Source of the DNA: an uncultured Pseudomonadota bacterium
Lineage (GTDB): Bacteria; Pseudomonadota; Gammaproteobacteria; Steroidobacterales; Steroidobacteraceae
Assembly (NCBI GenBank): GCA_903828595.1
Contig: CAIKMS010000033.1
Span: forward strand, 62,001-126,000
Reading direction: 5' to 3'
Length of the DNA stretch: 64,000 nucleotides
Part shown: positions 35,523-44,904 of the stretch, in pieces
How positions within the stretch are numbered: the stretch's first letter is position 1
Layout of the letters: the number at the start of each line of letters is the position of its first letter
Notes under the pieces: generated by a model
What the model saw: the letters and a program-made list of their open reading frames with translations, nothing else
What the model was told of the DNA's origin: nothing
The model's database searches: none
Made by a program: the position numbers and the translations under genes

Positions 35523-36344
35523 ATGTCCGCTACCTCGATGATCGTCTCCGACCTAGACCGAGCGCGCTATGCCACTGACGGTGCAATCTGTCTGCGTGGA
35601 TTGTTTACCGCTGACGAGGTGGCCTTGATGAAACAAGGCATCGAGCGCAATTTGGCTGACCCCGGGCCTTTAGCGATCGTGGCGAGCAAGCCCGAGGATC
35701 CCGGGTTTTTTATTGAGGATTTCTGTAACTGGCAGCGTTTTTCAGAGTACGAGACGATTATTCGTCACTCAAAAGTGGCGCAAGCGGCCGCCGAATTAAC
35801 CTGCAGTCAAACCGTGCGCTTCTTTCATGACCATCTGCTAGTGAAAGAGCCCCGAACCGCGCAACGCACACCATGGCATCAGGACCAGCCTTATTACAAC
35901 GTGGAGGGCCGTCAGAACGTCAGCGTCTGGATTCCGGTAGACCCCGTTCCTAAAGCCTCGTCCTTGGAGATGATTGCTGGCACACACCTGGGTCCCTGGT
36001 ACATGCCGCGAAGTTTCAAGGACCAGCAAGCTAAGTGGTTTCAGCCCGGAGAACTGCAGGATCTACCCGACATCGCAAGCAATCCGGACGCATTTCCGAT
36101 CCTAAGTTGGGCATTAGAGCCCGGTGATGCGGTTTGCTTCAACATGCTGACGCTACACGGCTCGGCCGGTGTCTCAGGCTCTCATCGTCGGCGTGTGCTG
36201 TCCTTACGATTTCTAGGCGATGACATGCGCCATGCACCTCGACGTTGGGCAACCTCGCCGGATTTTCCGGGATTAACGCACGAGCTTGCCGCCGGAGCCC
36301 CTATGGATCATCCGTTGTTTCCCGTGGTGTGGAGCCAAGGCTAG
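35523..36344 (+). CDS. Phytanoyl-CoA dioxygenase (PhyH) family Fe(II)/2-oxoglutarate oxygenase
   Basis: A 273-residue 2OG oxygenase. The facial triad appears as H119 and D121 in TPWHQDQPYY and H212 in LTLHGSAGVSG, with an arginine at about 224 to hold 2-oxoglutarate. The family hydroxylates acyl-CoAs, ectoine, and various small amines or acids; the substrate here is not evident. The gene is divergent from the Rieske oxygenase gene with 162 bases between starts. TATACT at 35487-35492 may be its -10 box. Confidence 0.87.
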   Translation: MSATSMIVSDLDRARYATDGAICLRGLFTADEVALMKQGIERNLADPGPLAIVASKPEDPGFFIEDFCNWQRFSEYETIIRHSKVAQAAAELTCSQTVRFFHDHLLVKEPRTAQRTPWHQDQPYYNVEGRQNVSVWIPVDPVPKASSLEMIAGTHLGPWYMPRSFKDQQAKWFQPGELQDLPDIASNPDAFPILSWALEPGDAVCFNMLTLHGSAGVSGSHRRRVLSLRFLGDDMRHAPRRWATSPDFPGLTHELAAGAPMDHPLFPVVWSQG

Positions 36345-36383
36345 AGGCAGGGCCACCGCTCCACAAGCCGCCCGTGTGATCCG

Positions 36384-37574
36384 TTAATGCGTTAAACGGT
36401 TGGCGCGCCCGAGAATCTCGCGAACCCGCTGATGAGGTAACCCTTGCACTGCGTGACCATCAATGCCGACCGTATCTTTACCGGCTACCAAGGCATTAAT
36501 AATGGCCTCCTCGGTTGCCTCTACCGTGGCCGCAAATAAGCTGTCCAGCGAATCGTTAGGCACCATAGTCAGCGACACCAAAGCATCAGCCTGTGTGGCT
36601 TGCGGATTCGCGGTGGAAAACGCGATGAAAATATCGCCGGAGCCATTACCCGAAATACTGCCATTACGACCCAGGCCCAACGGTACCCGCCGCGCAAGAC
36701 GCTTCAACTGACCGGGTAATAAGGGCGCATCGGTAGCCACAACGACGATGATAGAGCCGGTCTCCGCACGATCCGACGGAACCCACGCGTAGGGATCTAA
36801 TCCCGCGATTTCACGACCCACTGGAATACCGGCAATTCGCAGATTCTGCCGAGTCCCGTAATTACACTGCACCAGCACACCCACCGTATAACCCTTGCCA
36901 AACAGCTCAACCTGGCGCGATGAAGTACCAATACCCCCCTTAAAGCCGTTACAAATCATGCCGGTGCCACCGCCCACGCCACCCTCAGCCACAGGCCCAC
37001 CTTGTGCCTTACCCAGCGCCTCCAGGGCATGGGCGGTGGTCACATGAAAGCCATTGATGTCGTTTAACCAGCCGTCCCATGTCTCCGCTACGACCGGTAA
37101 CGACCACCACGCCCCCGTGGCATCAGCCTCACCCTTGGCAACCCGCCAACGCACCACCGCATCGCGAACCACGCCCACACTGTGGGTGTTGGTGATCATC
37201 ACCGGCCCCTCGAGAAAGCCCGACTCGTCCACCCACGTCGTACCCGTCATCTCACCATTACCGTTTTGCGCATACCAACCCGCAAACACGTTTTGCGTTA
37301 CGGACTGCTCACCCCGCGGCAAAATAGCGGTAACGCCGGTTCTAACTGGCCCTTTGCCTACCACTAACTTTCCTGACCCTGAGATTAAAGTCACCTGTCC
37401 CACGGTAACGCCCGCCACATCGGTAATCGCGTTCAAAGGCCCAGGAGTACCGTCAAACGGGATTCCTAAATCACGAGCACGCATTACCGGCTCACCAAGC
37501 GTGCCAGCCAGCACCTGGCCAATCCCCAGCAACGCAAAGCCCAGCACGTAACACGCCAACCAAAATGGTTTCAT
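36384..37574 (-). CDS. P1 family (DmpA/S58) self-processing aminopeptidase, exported
   Basis: A 396-residue Ntn-type hydrolase of the DmpA group. After a Sec signal (1-24) it shows MRARDLGIPFDGTPGPLNAITDVAGV, GGVGGGTGMICNGFKGGIGTSSR and the cleavage site ETG-SIIVVVATDAPLL, in which G273-S274 would be cut so that S274 becomes the nucleophile. Known members act on D-Ala amides, beta-peptides and N-terminal residues. The ATG has GGAGA seven bases upstream. It is divergent from the propeller/PHP gene. Confidence 0.9.
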   Translation of the reverse strand: MKPFWLACYVLGFALLGIGQVLAGTLGEPVMRARDLGIPFDGTPGPLNAITDVAGVTVGQVTLISGSGKLVVGKGPVRTGVTAILPRGEQSVTQNVFAGWYAQNGNGEMTGTTWVDESGFLEGPVMITNTHSVGVVRDAVVRWRVAKGEADATGAWWSLPVVAETWDGWLNDINGFHVTTAHALEALGKAQGGPVAEGGVGGGTGMICNGFKGGIGTSSRQVELFGKGYTVGVLVQCNYGTRQNLRIAGIPVGREIAGLDPYAWVPSDRAETGSIIVVVATDAPLLPGQLKRLARRVPLGLGRNGSISGNGSGDIFIAFSTANPQATQADALVSLTMVPNDSLDSLFAATVEATEEAIINALVAGKDTVGIDGHAVQGLPHQRVREILGRANRLTH

Positions 37575-37704
37575 GGTGAAATTCTCCGGATGTTGCAGAC
37601 GATCCCGTCACGTTAAGTGATTAGCCTATAGCTTGCATCACCCGTTCGTGTGAATTAGCGTGGTTTTCTGTCACAGACCTGTATCGCCCTAAACAAGGAC
37701 TACT

Positions 37705-40248
37705 ATGTTGCGCCGCATCTATCCAATGGTTGGACTGGTATTCATCGCCGCCACTGTACTGTGGCCTTTGGCGAGTAACGCGCAACGCCAACCCGTGCTA
37801 GGGCAAATTGATTTGCCCCATCCCTATTATTTTCGCGAACTTTACCTGCCACAGCTCACTCAGGGCCCCTCCAGCCTGACCTGGTCACCCGACTCCAAGG
37901 AAATCATTTACTCCATGGCCGGTACGCTGTGGCGTCAACGTCTCGACTCCACCGAGGCGGTACAACTCACCGACAACACGGGTCTGGATTACCAGCCGGA
38001 TTGGTCACCAGACGGTAAACGAGTTATCTATAGCTCCTATAGAAACGATGCCATTGAGCTGTGGCTACTCGATATTGACTCCGGCCGAACCACACAACTC
38101 ACCCATAACAACGCCGTGAATCTGGAGCCGCGCTGGTCTCCTAATGGTCGGCAAATCGTCTTTGTCTCCACGCAAGCAACTAAACACTTTCATTTGTTTA
38201 CAGCCACCCTGGTCGGGGATTCTTTATCGAGCGTGACGGCGCTTACAAAAGACAAGAAAAGCCCGCTGCGACGCTATTACTACAGTGCCTATGACCATGA
38301 AATTAATCCCACCTGGTCGCGTGACGGTAAGGAAATTTTATATGTATCTAATCAAGGCCACATCCATGGAACCGGAGGCTTTTGGCGAATAGCGGCCAAG
38401 GCTGGCGCCGTGCCTCGCGAAATTCACTACGAAGAAACCAACTGGCGCGCGCGCCCGGAAGTTTCTCCAGACAACTCTATGGTACTTTACAGTTCCTACC
38501 TAGGCCGCAACACGCACCAATTGTGGCTTATGCCTGCGCAAGGCGGCGATGCCCTGCCGCTTACTTACGGCGATTTTGATGCCACGGGCGCACGTTTCTC
38601 CCCCGACGGCAAATCAATAGCCTACCTGTCAAATGAACAAGGCGATTTTGAATTAAGGCTGATCCATTTCCCTGGTCATGACAGTCAGCCGATACTCACA
38701 ACCCGAAAGCACACCTTACGTCCTACCGCAGAACTGCATGTGCACGTGGTAGATAGCGAAGGACAACCCTTAGCCGCTCGCCTGAGCATCACCGATGACA
38801 GAGGCCAGCCTGCCACTGCACAACACGCGTGGACCCATGCTGACGACAGTTACGACCGACACAAAAGTTCCCATGAAATCCATTACTTTCACACCGCTGG
38901 AAATTCCGATGTCACGGTCCCGGCAGGCGGGATAACGGTGAGCGCCTCACGGGGTCTGGATGCACCCGTGGTGCAAAGGCAGATTCAACTTTCGGCAAGT
39001 CAGCACGCAGACCTCACTCTGACGCTCAATCCCCGGGCCTTTGTTACCGACCAAGGTACAGCCTGGGTGTCCGGTGATGCACACGTCCACATGAACTATG
39101 CCGGCAATTACCGCAACACACCCCAACGACTGGCACAGCAAGCGCGCAGCGAAGGCTTGTCTATCGTGAATGCGCTGGTTGTGAACAAAGAACAGCGGAT
39201 ACCAGACATCGCGTACAGCTCGGAGGTTGGAAATATTCACGAGCCCGACGTGCTAGTCGTGCATGGTCAGGAATTCCATACCAGCTACTGGGGACACTTG
39301 GGACTACTGCACCCCGAAGGTGGCCTGCTGTTACCCGGCTACGTGGGCTATCCCAACACGGCAGCGGCCTCTCTGGTTCCAACCAATGCCGATGTCGCCG
39401 ATATGGCGCATGCTGAAGGGGCCGTCGTGGGCTATGTACACCCCTTCGACGAACTGCCCGAACCCATCGCTAAGCCAGTCGAGCGGTTGACCAACGAGTT
39501 ACCGATTGACGTGGCCCTAGGCAAAGTCGACTACATGGAGATCTTAGGCTTCAGCGATCATCGCAGCACAGCTGCCATCTGGTATCGCCTGCTCAATCTT
39601 GGCTTTCGGATACCCGCCGCAGCGGGTACCGACGCCATGGCTGACTACGCCTCGCTTCGCGGCCCGGTAGGCCTGAACCGCGTCTACGTTCAGGTACCCA
39701 AAGGTCCTTTGGACATCAACCGTTGGCTGGAGGGCCTGCGTGCCGGACGAACCTTCGCAACCAACGGCCCTCTGTTGTCATTCGAGCTCGAGGGCCAAGG
39801 ACCCGGTAGCCAGCTAAACCGTTCGGGCAGCGTGACCACGCTGCAATTTAAAGCCCGATTAAGCTCCATCGTGCCGGTTGATCGTCTTGAAGTGGTGTGC
39901 GACGGACAGGTCGTGGCCAGCCTGCTAAAGGGGACCGCGAGTAAGGAGGCGACCATCGAAGGCCCGGTCACTCGTACTAAAAGCGGTTGGTGCCTGTTGC
40001 GTGCGGATAGCAATGACTCCGCATACCCTGTTTTGGATACTTATACCTACGCGACGACCAGCCCCGTTTACCTGAACCTCAACGGCACAGGTCCCCGCTC
40101 TAAAGACGACGCCGCGTTCTTCCTGGCTTGGATTGACCGTGTCAGACAAACCACCAGCCAGCATCCAGACTGGCGCAACATGGCTGAAAAACAACGCGTT
40201 CTAGGGCAGATTGACCAGGCTCGACGGGAGTTTGTAAAATTGCAGTAA
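37705..40248 (+). CDS. Exported PD40 beta-propeller / PHP-type (CehA/McbA) metallohydrolase fusion
   Basis: An 847-residue protein. Residues 1-26 are a Sec signal. Residues about 35-345 contain five or more TolB-like PD40 units (repeating SPDSKEIIYS, SPDGKRVIYS, SPNGRQIVFV, SPDGKSIAYL). A beta-rich linker follows, and from about residue 450 a CehA/McbA-like PHP hydrolase begins with SGDAHVHMN (metal-binding HxH) and continues with VVHGQEFHT, GYVHPFDE and AAGTDAMADY. CehA relatives cleave carbamates and phosphoesters. Probably periplasmic. The propeller may bind substrate or a partner. No operon partner. Confidence 0.82.
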   Translation: MLRRIYPMVGLVFIAATVLWPLASNAQRQPVLGQIDLPHPYYFRELYLPQLTQGPSSLTWSPDSKEIIYSMAGTLWRQRLDSTEAVQLTDNTGLDYQPDWSPDGKRVIYSSYRNDAIELWLLDIDSGRTTQLTHNNAVNLEPRWSPNGRQIVFVSTQATKHFHLFTATLVGDSLSSVTALTKDKKSPLRRYYYSAYDHEINPTWSRDGKEILYVSNQGHIHGTGGFWRIAAKAGAVPREIHYEETNWRARPEVSPDNSMVLYSSYLGRNTHQLWLMPAQGGDALPLTYGDFDATGARFSPDGKSIAYLSNEQGDFELRLIHFPGHDSQPILTTRKHTLRPTAELHVHVVDSEGQPLAARLSITDDRGQPATAQHAWTHADDSYDRHKSSHEIHYFHTAGNSDVTVPAGGITVSASRGLDAPVVQRQIQLSASQHADLTLTLNPRAFVTDQGTAWVSGDAHVHMNYAGNYRNTPQRLAQQARSEGLSIVNALVVNKEQRIPDIAYSSEVGNIHEPDVLVVHGQEFHTSYWGHLGLLHPEGGLLLPGYVGYPNTAAASLVPTNADVADMAHAEGAVVGYVHPFDELPEPIAKPVERLTNELPIDVALGKVDYMEILGFSDHRSTAAIWYRLLNLGFRIPAAAGTDAMADYASLRGPVGLNRVYVQVPKGPLDINRWLEGLRAGRTFATNGPLLSFELEGQGPGSQLNRSGSVTTLQFKARLSSIVPVDRLEVVCDGQVVASLLKGTASKEATIEGPVTRTKSGWCLLRADSNDSAYPVLDTYTYATTSPVYLNLNGTGPRSKDDAAFFLAWIDRVRQTTSQHPDWRNMAEKQRVLGQIDQARREFVKLQ

Positions 40249-40445
40249 ATCCATTAGAAACAGGCATCAACAGAACACCGAGGGTGCGAAGTTACGCGTG
40301 TGGGAGCCTTTTTTGGAAAAAACTGGCAGAATAATCGGTTGGAGGTTAATGACAGCGGCTAACGCGTCAGCATCAACTAAAACCTGCCATCGGACAAAGA
40401 ATTCAGCGCTGAGTGACTACGCGCACTGGGTGACGGGACGAATCA

Positions 40446-41231
40446 ATGCGCGCTGACTTCAACATGATCCCGCCTCCTACACTGCACAGTCAGCACGCCA
40501 TGCGTGCGACTTTGCTGCAATTTTTCATTGATTGCTCATCGATGTCTGAGTTGACGAAATGGCTGGAGTCCATCGGCGAGAGTATTGACGGCAGCAGTTC
40601 CGAATTGCGAATCCGATTGCGTAATGCAACGAAGTTTGTGGAGCAAGATGCGGCGAAATTGCCGCGCACCGCCATCTCTTTCATCAGCCGTTATGGCGAT
40701 GAACAGCTCACCTACCTGTGTGAAATTCTAGGAATATTCGCCGGTGGTGACGTAGATGCCAAAGTACGGCGAATCATGCGGCATATCGGTACCGCTGAGC
40801 GCTGGCTGCCGCCGAAAACCTCATTAGAGGAACGTCCGTTAAATCGTGGTCATATCAGGCCTTTCGTCGAATATTACTTGGTCTCCAAGGATGCGAAGTC
40901 CTTAGATGATTTCTCAATGCCACTGATCCAAGAACTCATCGAGATTTTCGGCGAGAAGCTTGTTCATGAAAACCGCTCCGTGGGAAAAACCGTCAAGGAA
41001 GTTATTACCGCACACGTCGGCGAGACCTTAGCCACCGGGGTTGGTGTCTTGGTTCAGCGCCCAAGCTCCTCGGCAGAGCTACGGAATTTGTTGCGAAAAG
41101 CTAAAGTTTTTAAGGAAGTTTATGCTGACGATCTGATCGTTATGCTGATGCCCGATAAACTGGACTCCATGGACCGGCGTATGGCACTTTCCGGGTTACT
41201 CGCTGAAAACATTGCGGTTGTCATTAAATAG
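40446..41231 (+). CDS. Unrecognised 261-aa soluble protein
   Basis: No family recognised. The protein is predicted mostly alpha-helical, without signal or membrane segment. An N-terminal stretch (residues about 33-58, ELTKWLESIGESIDG then SSSELRIRLRN) is weakly reminiscent of a SAP/HeH nucleic-acid-binding helix-loop-helix, but only by eye. The rest is rich in charged residues, with a C-terminal MDRRMALSGLLAENIAVVI. ATG follows GGGACGA at a plausible distance. 197 bases separate it from the upstream gene and 84 from cytochrome b561. Possibly lineage-restricted. Confidence 0.6.
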   Translation: MRADFNMIPPPTLHSQHAMRATLLQFFIDCSSMSELTKWLESIGESIDGSSSELRIRLRNATKFVEQDAAKLPRTAISFISRYGDEQLTYLCEILGIFAGGDVDAKVRRIMRHIGTAERWLPPKTSLEERPLNRGHIRPFVEYYLVSKDAKSLDDFSMPLIQELIEIFGEKLVHENRSVGKTVKEVITAHVGETLATGVGVLVQRPSSSAELRNLLRKAKVFKEVYADDLIVMLMPDKLDSMDRRMALSGLLAENIAVVIK

Positions 41232-41315
41232 CGCAACCAGGCGATTAAGCGGCTAATAGCGCGACATTCGCGATGACGACCGTGGTTTTTCGTCAATTTT
41301 TTAAGGGGTTCCTGA

Positions 41316-41888
41316 ATGTCTACAGTCACGCGATATACCCGAACGGCAATGGCGCTGCACTGGCTGATCGCGCTATTCATGCTGATCAACGTAGTCTTGG
41401 TATGGATCGTGGATTACGTGGGCGAGAGTCACGAAAGGACCGTCGTCGATCTGCATAAGTCCATCGGCATCACGGTGCTGGGTCTGGCGCTGCTGCGAGT
41501 GTTGTGGCGTTATGCCAATCCGCCGCCGGCCTTTCCCGTTGAGTTTTCGATCCGTGAGCAGCGCGCGGCACATTGGGCTCACGTCGGGCTCTACCTGTTA
41601 ATGTTGGGCTTACCCTTGACGGGCTGGCTACACGATTCGGCCTGGAAAGATGCGGCAAGCCACCCCATGGCACTGTTTAATGCGATTCCATGGCCGCGAA
41701 TTAGTTGGGTTATGCAGACCGAACCAGTGACTAAGGAGTGGTTACACCACTGGTTTGGAAAAGCTCATGAGTGGCTGGCTTACGGGCTTTACGGGTTGTT
41801 TTTGCTACACGTGGCGGGCGCCTTAAAGCACCAGTTTATCGACAAAACTCCCGAACTGCAGCGCATGCTACCTGGTAAGAACTCTTAA
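41316..41888 (+). CDS. Cytochrome b561
   Basis: A 190-residue four-helix inner-membrane diheme cytochrome. RYTRTAMALHWLIALFM contains the first heme histidine (H15), VDLHKSIGITVLGLALLR the second region, AAHWAHVGLYLLMLGLPLTGW the third and WFGKAHEWLAYGLYGLFLLHVAGALKHQF the last. Bacterial members move electrons from quinol or serve as superoxide:quinone oxidoreductase (CybB). It stands alone, and a strong inverted repeat follows the stop. Confidence 0.92.
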   Translation: MSTVTRYTRTAMALHWLIALFMLINVVLVWIVDYVGESHERTVVDLHKSIGITVLGLALLRVLWRYANPPPAFPVEFSIREQRAAHWAHVGLYLLMLGLPLTGWLHDSAWKDAASHPMALFNAIPWPRISWVMQTEPVTKEWLHHWFGKAHEWLAYGLYGLFLLHVAGALKHQFIDKTPELQRMLPGKNS

Positions 41889-41921
41889 ACGCGACGGCAG
41901 TCGTAAGCGTCGCTTAAGTTT

Positions 41922-41950
41922 GCTCACGGCCCGTCGGGCGGGCCGTGAGC
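41922..41950. terminator. Long GC-rich hairpin between convergent genes
   Basis: An 11-bp perfect stem (41922-41932 with 41940-41950; arms GCTCACGGCCC/GGGCCGTGAGC) and seven-base loop between the stops of cytochrome b561 and the VOC gene. No T-run follows on either strand. A second short inverted repeat (GCGACG/CGTCGC, 41891-41913) precedes it. Probably a bidirectional terminator. Confidence 0.55.
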
Positions 41951-41972
41951 GGCTCATTGCTATCAGGTAAAA

Positions 41973-42341
41973 CTAGCCCATGAAAAACGCGCAGAACTTG
42001 TTTCCTTCCAGGTCACGGAAATAGCCCGCATAGAAACCCTCACCGCGGGCACCGGCAGCGCCCTCGTCTTTACCGCCTAAGCTTATCGCTTTGTTATAGA
42101 CCGCATCGACCTGCTCTTTGGACGTTGCCCGAAACGACACCATCGAGCCGTTGCCGACCGTCGCCGGTTGACCGTCCGCTGGCTTGATCAGCAGAAACTT
42201 AGGCGAAGACTCGCCAGCAGACCAAGCAACGAATCTTTCCATTTCCCAATCACGCTTAGCACCCAGTTCAGCCAATAGTTGATCGTAGAATTTCGCCGAT
42301 TCAGCCAGGTCATTAGTACCAACGCAAACATATCCAATCAT
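41973..42341 (-). CDS. VOC (glyoxalase/bleomycin-resistance) family protein
   Basis: A 122-residue vicinal-oxygen-chelate protein: MIGYVCVGTNDLAESAKFYDQLLAELG at the N-terminus and FYAGYFRDLEGNKFCAFFMG at the C-terminus. Start at 42341 is preferred over the ATG two codons upstream because GGGAGA then has normal spacing. It follows the PGDYG-like gene by 61 bases on the same strand. Substrate unknown; stand-alone members of this subgroup are often of unassigned function. Confidence 0.88.
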   Translation of the reverse strand: MIGYVCVGTNDLAESAKFYDQLLAELGAKRDWEMERFVAWSAGESSPKFLLIKPADGQPATVGNGSMVSFRATSKEQVDAVYNKAISLGGKDEGAAGARGEGFYAGYFRDLEGNKFCAFFMG

Positions 42342-42408
42342 GGCCATTCTCCCAAGAGATTAAAAATACGTACGACTTAAAAACCCATCCGATACAGCTA
42401 AGACAGAA

Positions 42409-42843
42409 TCATTCCAGGCCCACCAATCGATACACGCGCGCAAAGCGCACGGCATCGGCAATACCGTGATCATCCGGTTGATACTGCAACAGCCAGTCTC
42501 CCGGCTTACCGACTAACCGATCCCCCGAGGCACGCCGAACGGCAAAATCCGTCAAATACTGACGAGCCCAGACCGTGCGAGGAACGTTACGGTACTGCCC
42601 GGAGCCACCAGCTGTCGTGCCCGGTTCAGCAACGTACTTGCTGGAAAAAACCTCGGCCGAGACACTCCAGCAGTCGCCATCACTGCCCGTAATCACCGCA
42701 TCGCCCGACCCGTAATGATTGGGTCCTACCCGGCTCATCACCGATCCAGGTTCAACGGCAAAGACGACGCTGACCACCTCATCCTTCGCGTAGGTCTTCG
42801 CGAGGGGATCATGACGCAAATCCATGGCCTCAAGTAACTGCAT
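42409..42843 (-). CDS. PGDYG-domain-like small protein
   Basis: A 144-residue soluble protein. Features are GSGDAVITGSDGDCWSVSAEVFSSKY and a C-terminal GDRLVGKPGDWLLQYQPDDHGIAD, which resembles the PGDYG family (here PGDW) and is repeated twice in outline: each half has a GD-hydrophobic core. ATG has AGGGTGGGG upstream. It starts 30 bases after the HyuA-like stop and is likely cotranscribed. No function is known. The family call rests on the short motif. Confidence 0.6.
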   Translation of the reverse strand: MQLLEAMDLRHDPLAKTYAKDEVVSVVFAVEPGSVMSRVGPNHYGSGDAVITGSDGDCWSVSAEVFSSKYVAEPGTTAGGSGQYRNVPRTVWARQYLTDFAVRRASGDRLVGKPGDWLLQYQPDDHGIADAVRFARVYRLVGLE

Positions 42844-42873
42844 GCCCCACCCTGCCTGCCAGCAAGCGACTTA

Positions 42874-44904
42874 TCAGCCCGATACGCCTAATGCCGCTAA
42901 CGGACGGCCCGTGGCCGTCGCCCGCACGGTAGCCTCGGCGACATAGATTTCATCTCCATTGTGCGCTCGCTTCTCCAGAACCTCGACCTCAACACGGGGC
43001 GCACTGGCCCCGGCCTTGAGAGCGGCATTCATGGCTAATGCTTCAGCCACCTGCCGCGCATGAGCTAACGCTAATTCGTAATTCTCAAACGATTTCAGCG
43101 CTGCAGGATCATGCACGCGAAAAACCTTGAAGGTGGGCTGGTTGATCAAAATATCGACTGTCTGCGACACCGTACCGGCCACGGCACCAACGGCATTACA
43201 CACCGCGGCAAAATCAGGAATAGCCAGTGGTGATCCTAAGCGCTGGGCCACCTCCGGATAATAGGAGGACACCGGGGCGCCGATGGCGACTAAAGCACGG
43301 TCCAATCCCAAGCCGGCGGAGAGCAGCGTTGAAAAACGCTTGCCACTCACCGTGTCATCCAACAGACGGTCACCCAGGGGACCAAAACCCTGGCCCAAGT
43401 TCTGAAGGCCCGGGTCCTGCGCAAGGGCTGCCTCCAACACTACACGGCCGGACCGTCGCACCACACTCTCACGCACGCGTGCACAAAGATCTTCCACGCT
43501 GGCTGCCGTCAGGTATCGGCGTATGTTGCGCTCTTCCTTGACCAATATCTGGGCGCCACACAGCGCCGCTTCCACATTCCAGTCGTTTTGTAAGCCCAAC
43601 AGGTGCATCGCATCGCTCGGCGTAAATGCCGCAAATAGCACAAGGCCCAGGTCAGCCAAGGACTCCAACGTGCGCAGGGCAGCGGTGCTGGTAATCAGAC
43701 TGGAAGCCAGTTGCGGCTCATCACCCAACGAGTCCCAGACGGCTCGGTGCGCGGGCGACAAGGTGTCGCTGGCTCCTTTTTCTCGCGAGCGAACCACGAA
43801 TTGACCGGAGCGCTCCGGATAACGCTCGAGCGAGGCTTGATGACGTAACTTATCCAGAGTGGCTGGCCACTGTTTGACCAGCAGACTCAACGGCATCGCA
43901 CGACGCGGGCCGATCAAAAGATTACCCGCGCGGTCCAGGCGAATCTCGCTGTCACCACCCAGGCCATGGGTGTGCACATCCACCGCCTCAACCATCGTGC
44001 GCCAGCCACCGACCAAGGCGCCCTCAGAATTAATAACCGGCCGTCCGTTAGTGACCACGGCGACATCCGTGGTGGTGCCTCCCATGTCGGAGACCAAAAA
44101 GTCGCTAAGCCCCGTGAGAAATCCCGCTCCCACGACACTCGCAGCCGGGCCCGACAGAATCGTTTCCACCGGGCAATCCAACGCCACGTCGGAGCGCATC
44201 AGTGATCCATCGCCTTTGACCACCATGAGCGGTGCTTTAATGGATTCGGCATCCAGCACGGCTGATACCGCTTCCACCAAATGCCTGATCTGCGGCGTCA
44301 GGCGCGCATTGAGTGCCGCAGTGAGCGCGCGGCGCGGCGCATCCAGTTTCGAAGTGAGTTCGTGAGCACAGGTAACCGGCTTGTGGGTGATCTCACGCAC
44401 GATCTGTCGAACCCGAAGTTCATGCGAAGGATTACGCACCGAGAAACTCGCCGCGACGGCGTAGGCCTCTACGCGGTGATCGTGCTTAGCGATGATCGCG
44501 CGCACAGCATGTTCATCCAAGGCTGCCTGCTCGTCGCCAACGGCCGTATGCCCGCCTGCAATACACTCAACCGGACTGGAATCTTCTGAGGCTCTTAAAC
44601 CCGAGCGATTTGCCATCGCCTCATCAAAACCCACCAAAATCGAACAGATGGGGCTAAATCGTTTTTCGACGACCGCGTTGGTCGCCAGCGTGGTCGATAC
44701 CGAAACCAGTCGCACATCAGCCCGCGTGTGACCCGCCGGAATCTTATCCAGGATCGCGCGAATCGCACCGCCTAAGCCAATGGCCAAATCCTCGCGCGTG
44801 GTCAGTGCCTTAGCGCTGCAAAGGACACCCCCGCCGGCCTGCAACAACACCGCATCCGTATAGGTTCCACCGGTATCCAGCCCTAACCACAACTCCGAGC
44901 TCAT
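42874..44904 (-). CDS. Hydantoinase/oxoprolinase subunit A (HyuA-like)
   Basis: A 676-residue ATP-dependent amidohydrolase subunit. The ASKHA-type phosphate loops are LGLDTGGTYTDAVLL near the N-terminus and VSDMGGTTTDVAVV in the middle. DDTVSGKRF and the PVSSYYPEVAQRLG region fit N-methylhydantoinase A rather than acetone carboxylase. Start 44904 has GAGG about nine bases upstream; the longer reading has no family similarity. The usual HyuB partner is absent on either side; a PGDYG-like gene follows instead. It would open a hydantoin or 5-oxoproline-type ring with ATP. Confidence 0.85.
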   Translation of the reverse strand: MSSELWLGLDTGGTYTDAVLLQAGGGVLCSAKALTTREDLAIGLGGAIRAILDKIPAGHTRADVRLVSVSTTLATNAVVEKRFSPICSILVGFDEAMANRSGLRASEDSSPVECIAGGHTAVGDEQAALDEHAVRAIIAKHDHRVEAYAVAASFSVRNPSHELRVRQIVREITHKPVTCAHELTSKLDAPRRALTAALNARLTPQIRHLVEAVSAVLDAESIKAPLMVVKGDGSLMRSDVALDCPVETILSGPAASVVGAGFLTGLSDFLVSDMGGTTTDVAVVTNGRPVINSEGALVGGWRTMVEAVDVHTHGLGGDSEIRLDRAGNLLIGPRRAMPLSLLVKQWPATLDKLRHQASLERYPERSGQFVVRSREKGASDTLSPAHRAVWDSLGDEPQLASSLITSTAALRTLESLADLGLVLFAAFTPSDAMHLLGLQNDWNVEAALCGAQILVKEERNIRRYLTAASVEDLCARVRESVVRRSGRVVLEAALAQDPGLQNLGQGFGPLGDRLLDDTVSGKRFSTLLSAGLGLDRALVAIGAPVSSYYPEVAQRLGSPLAIPDFAAVCNAVGAVAGTVSQTVDILINQPTFKVFRVHDPAALKSFENYELALAHARQVAEALAMNAALKAGASAPRVEVEVLEKRAHNGDEIYVAEATVRATATGRPLAALGVSG

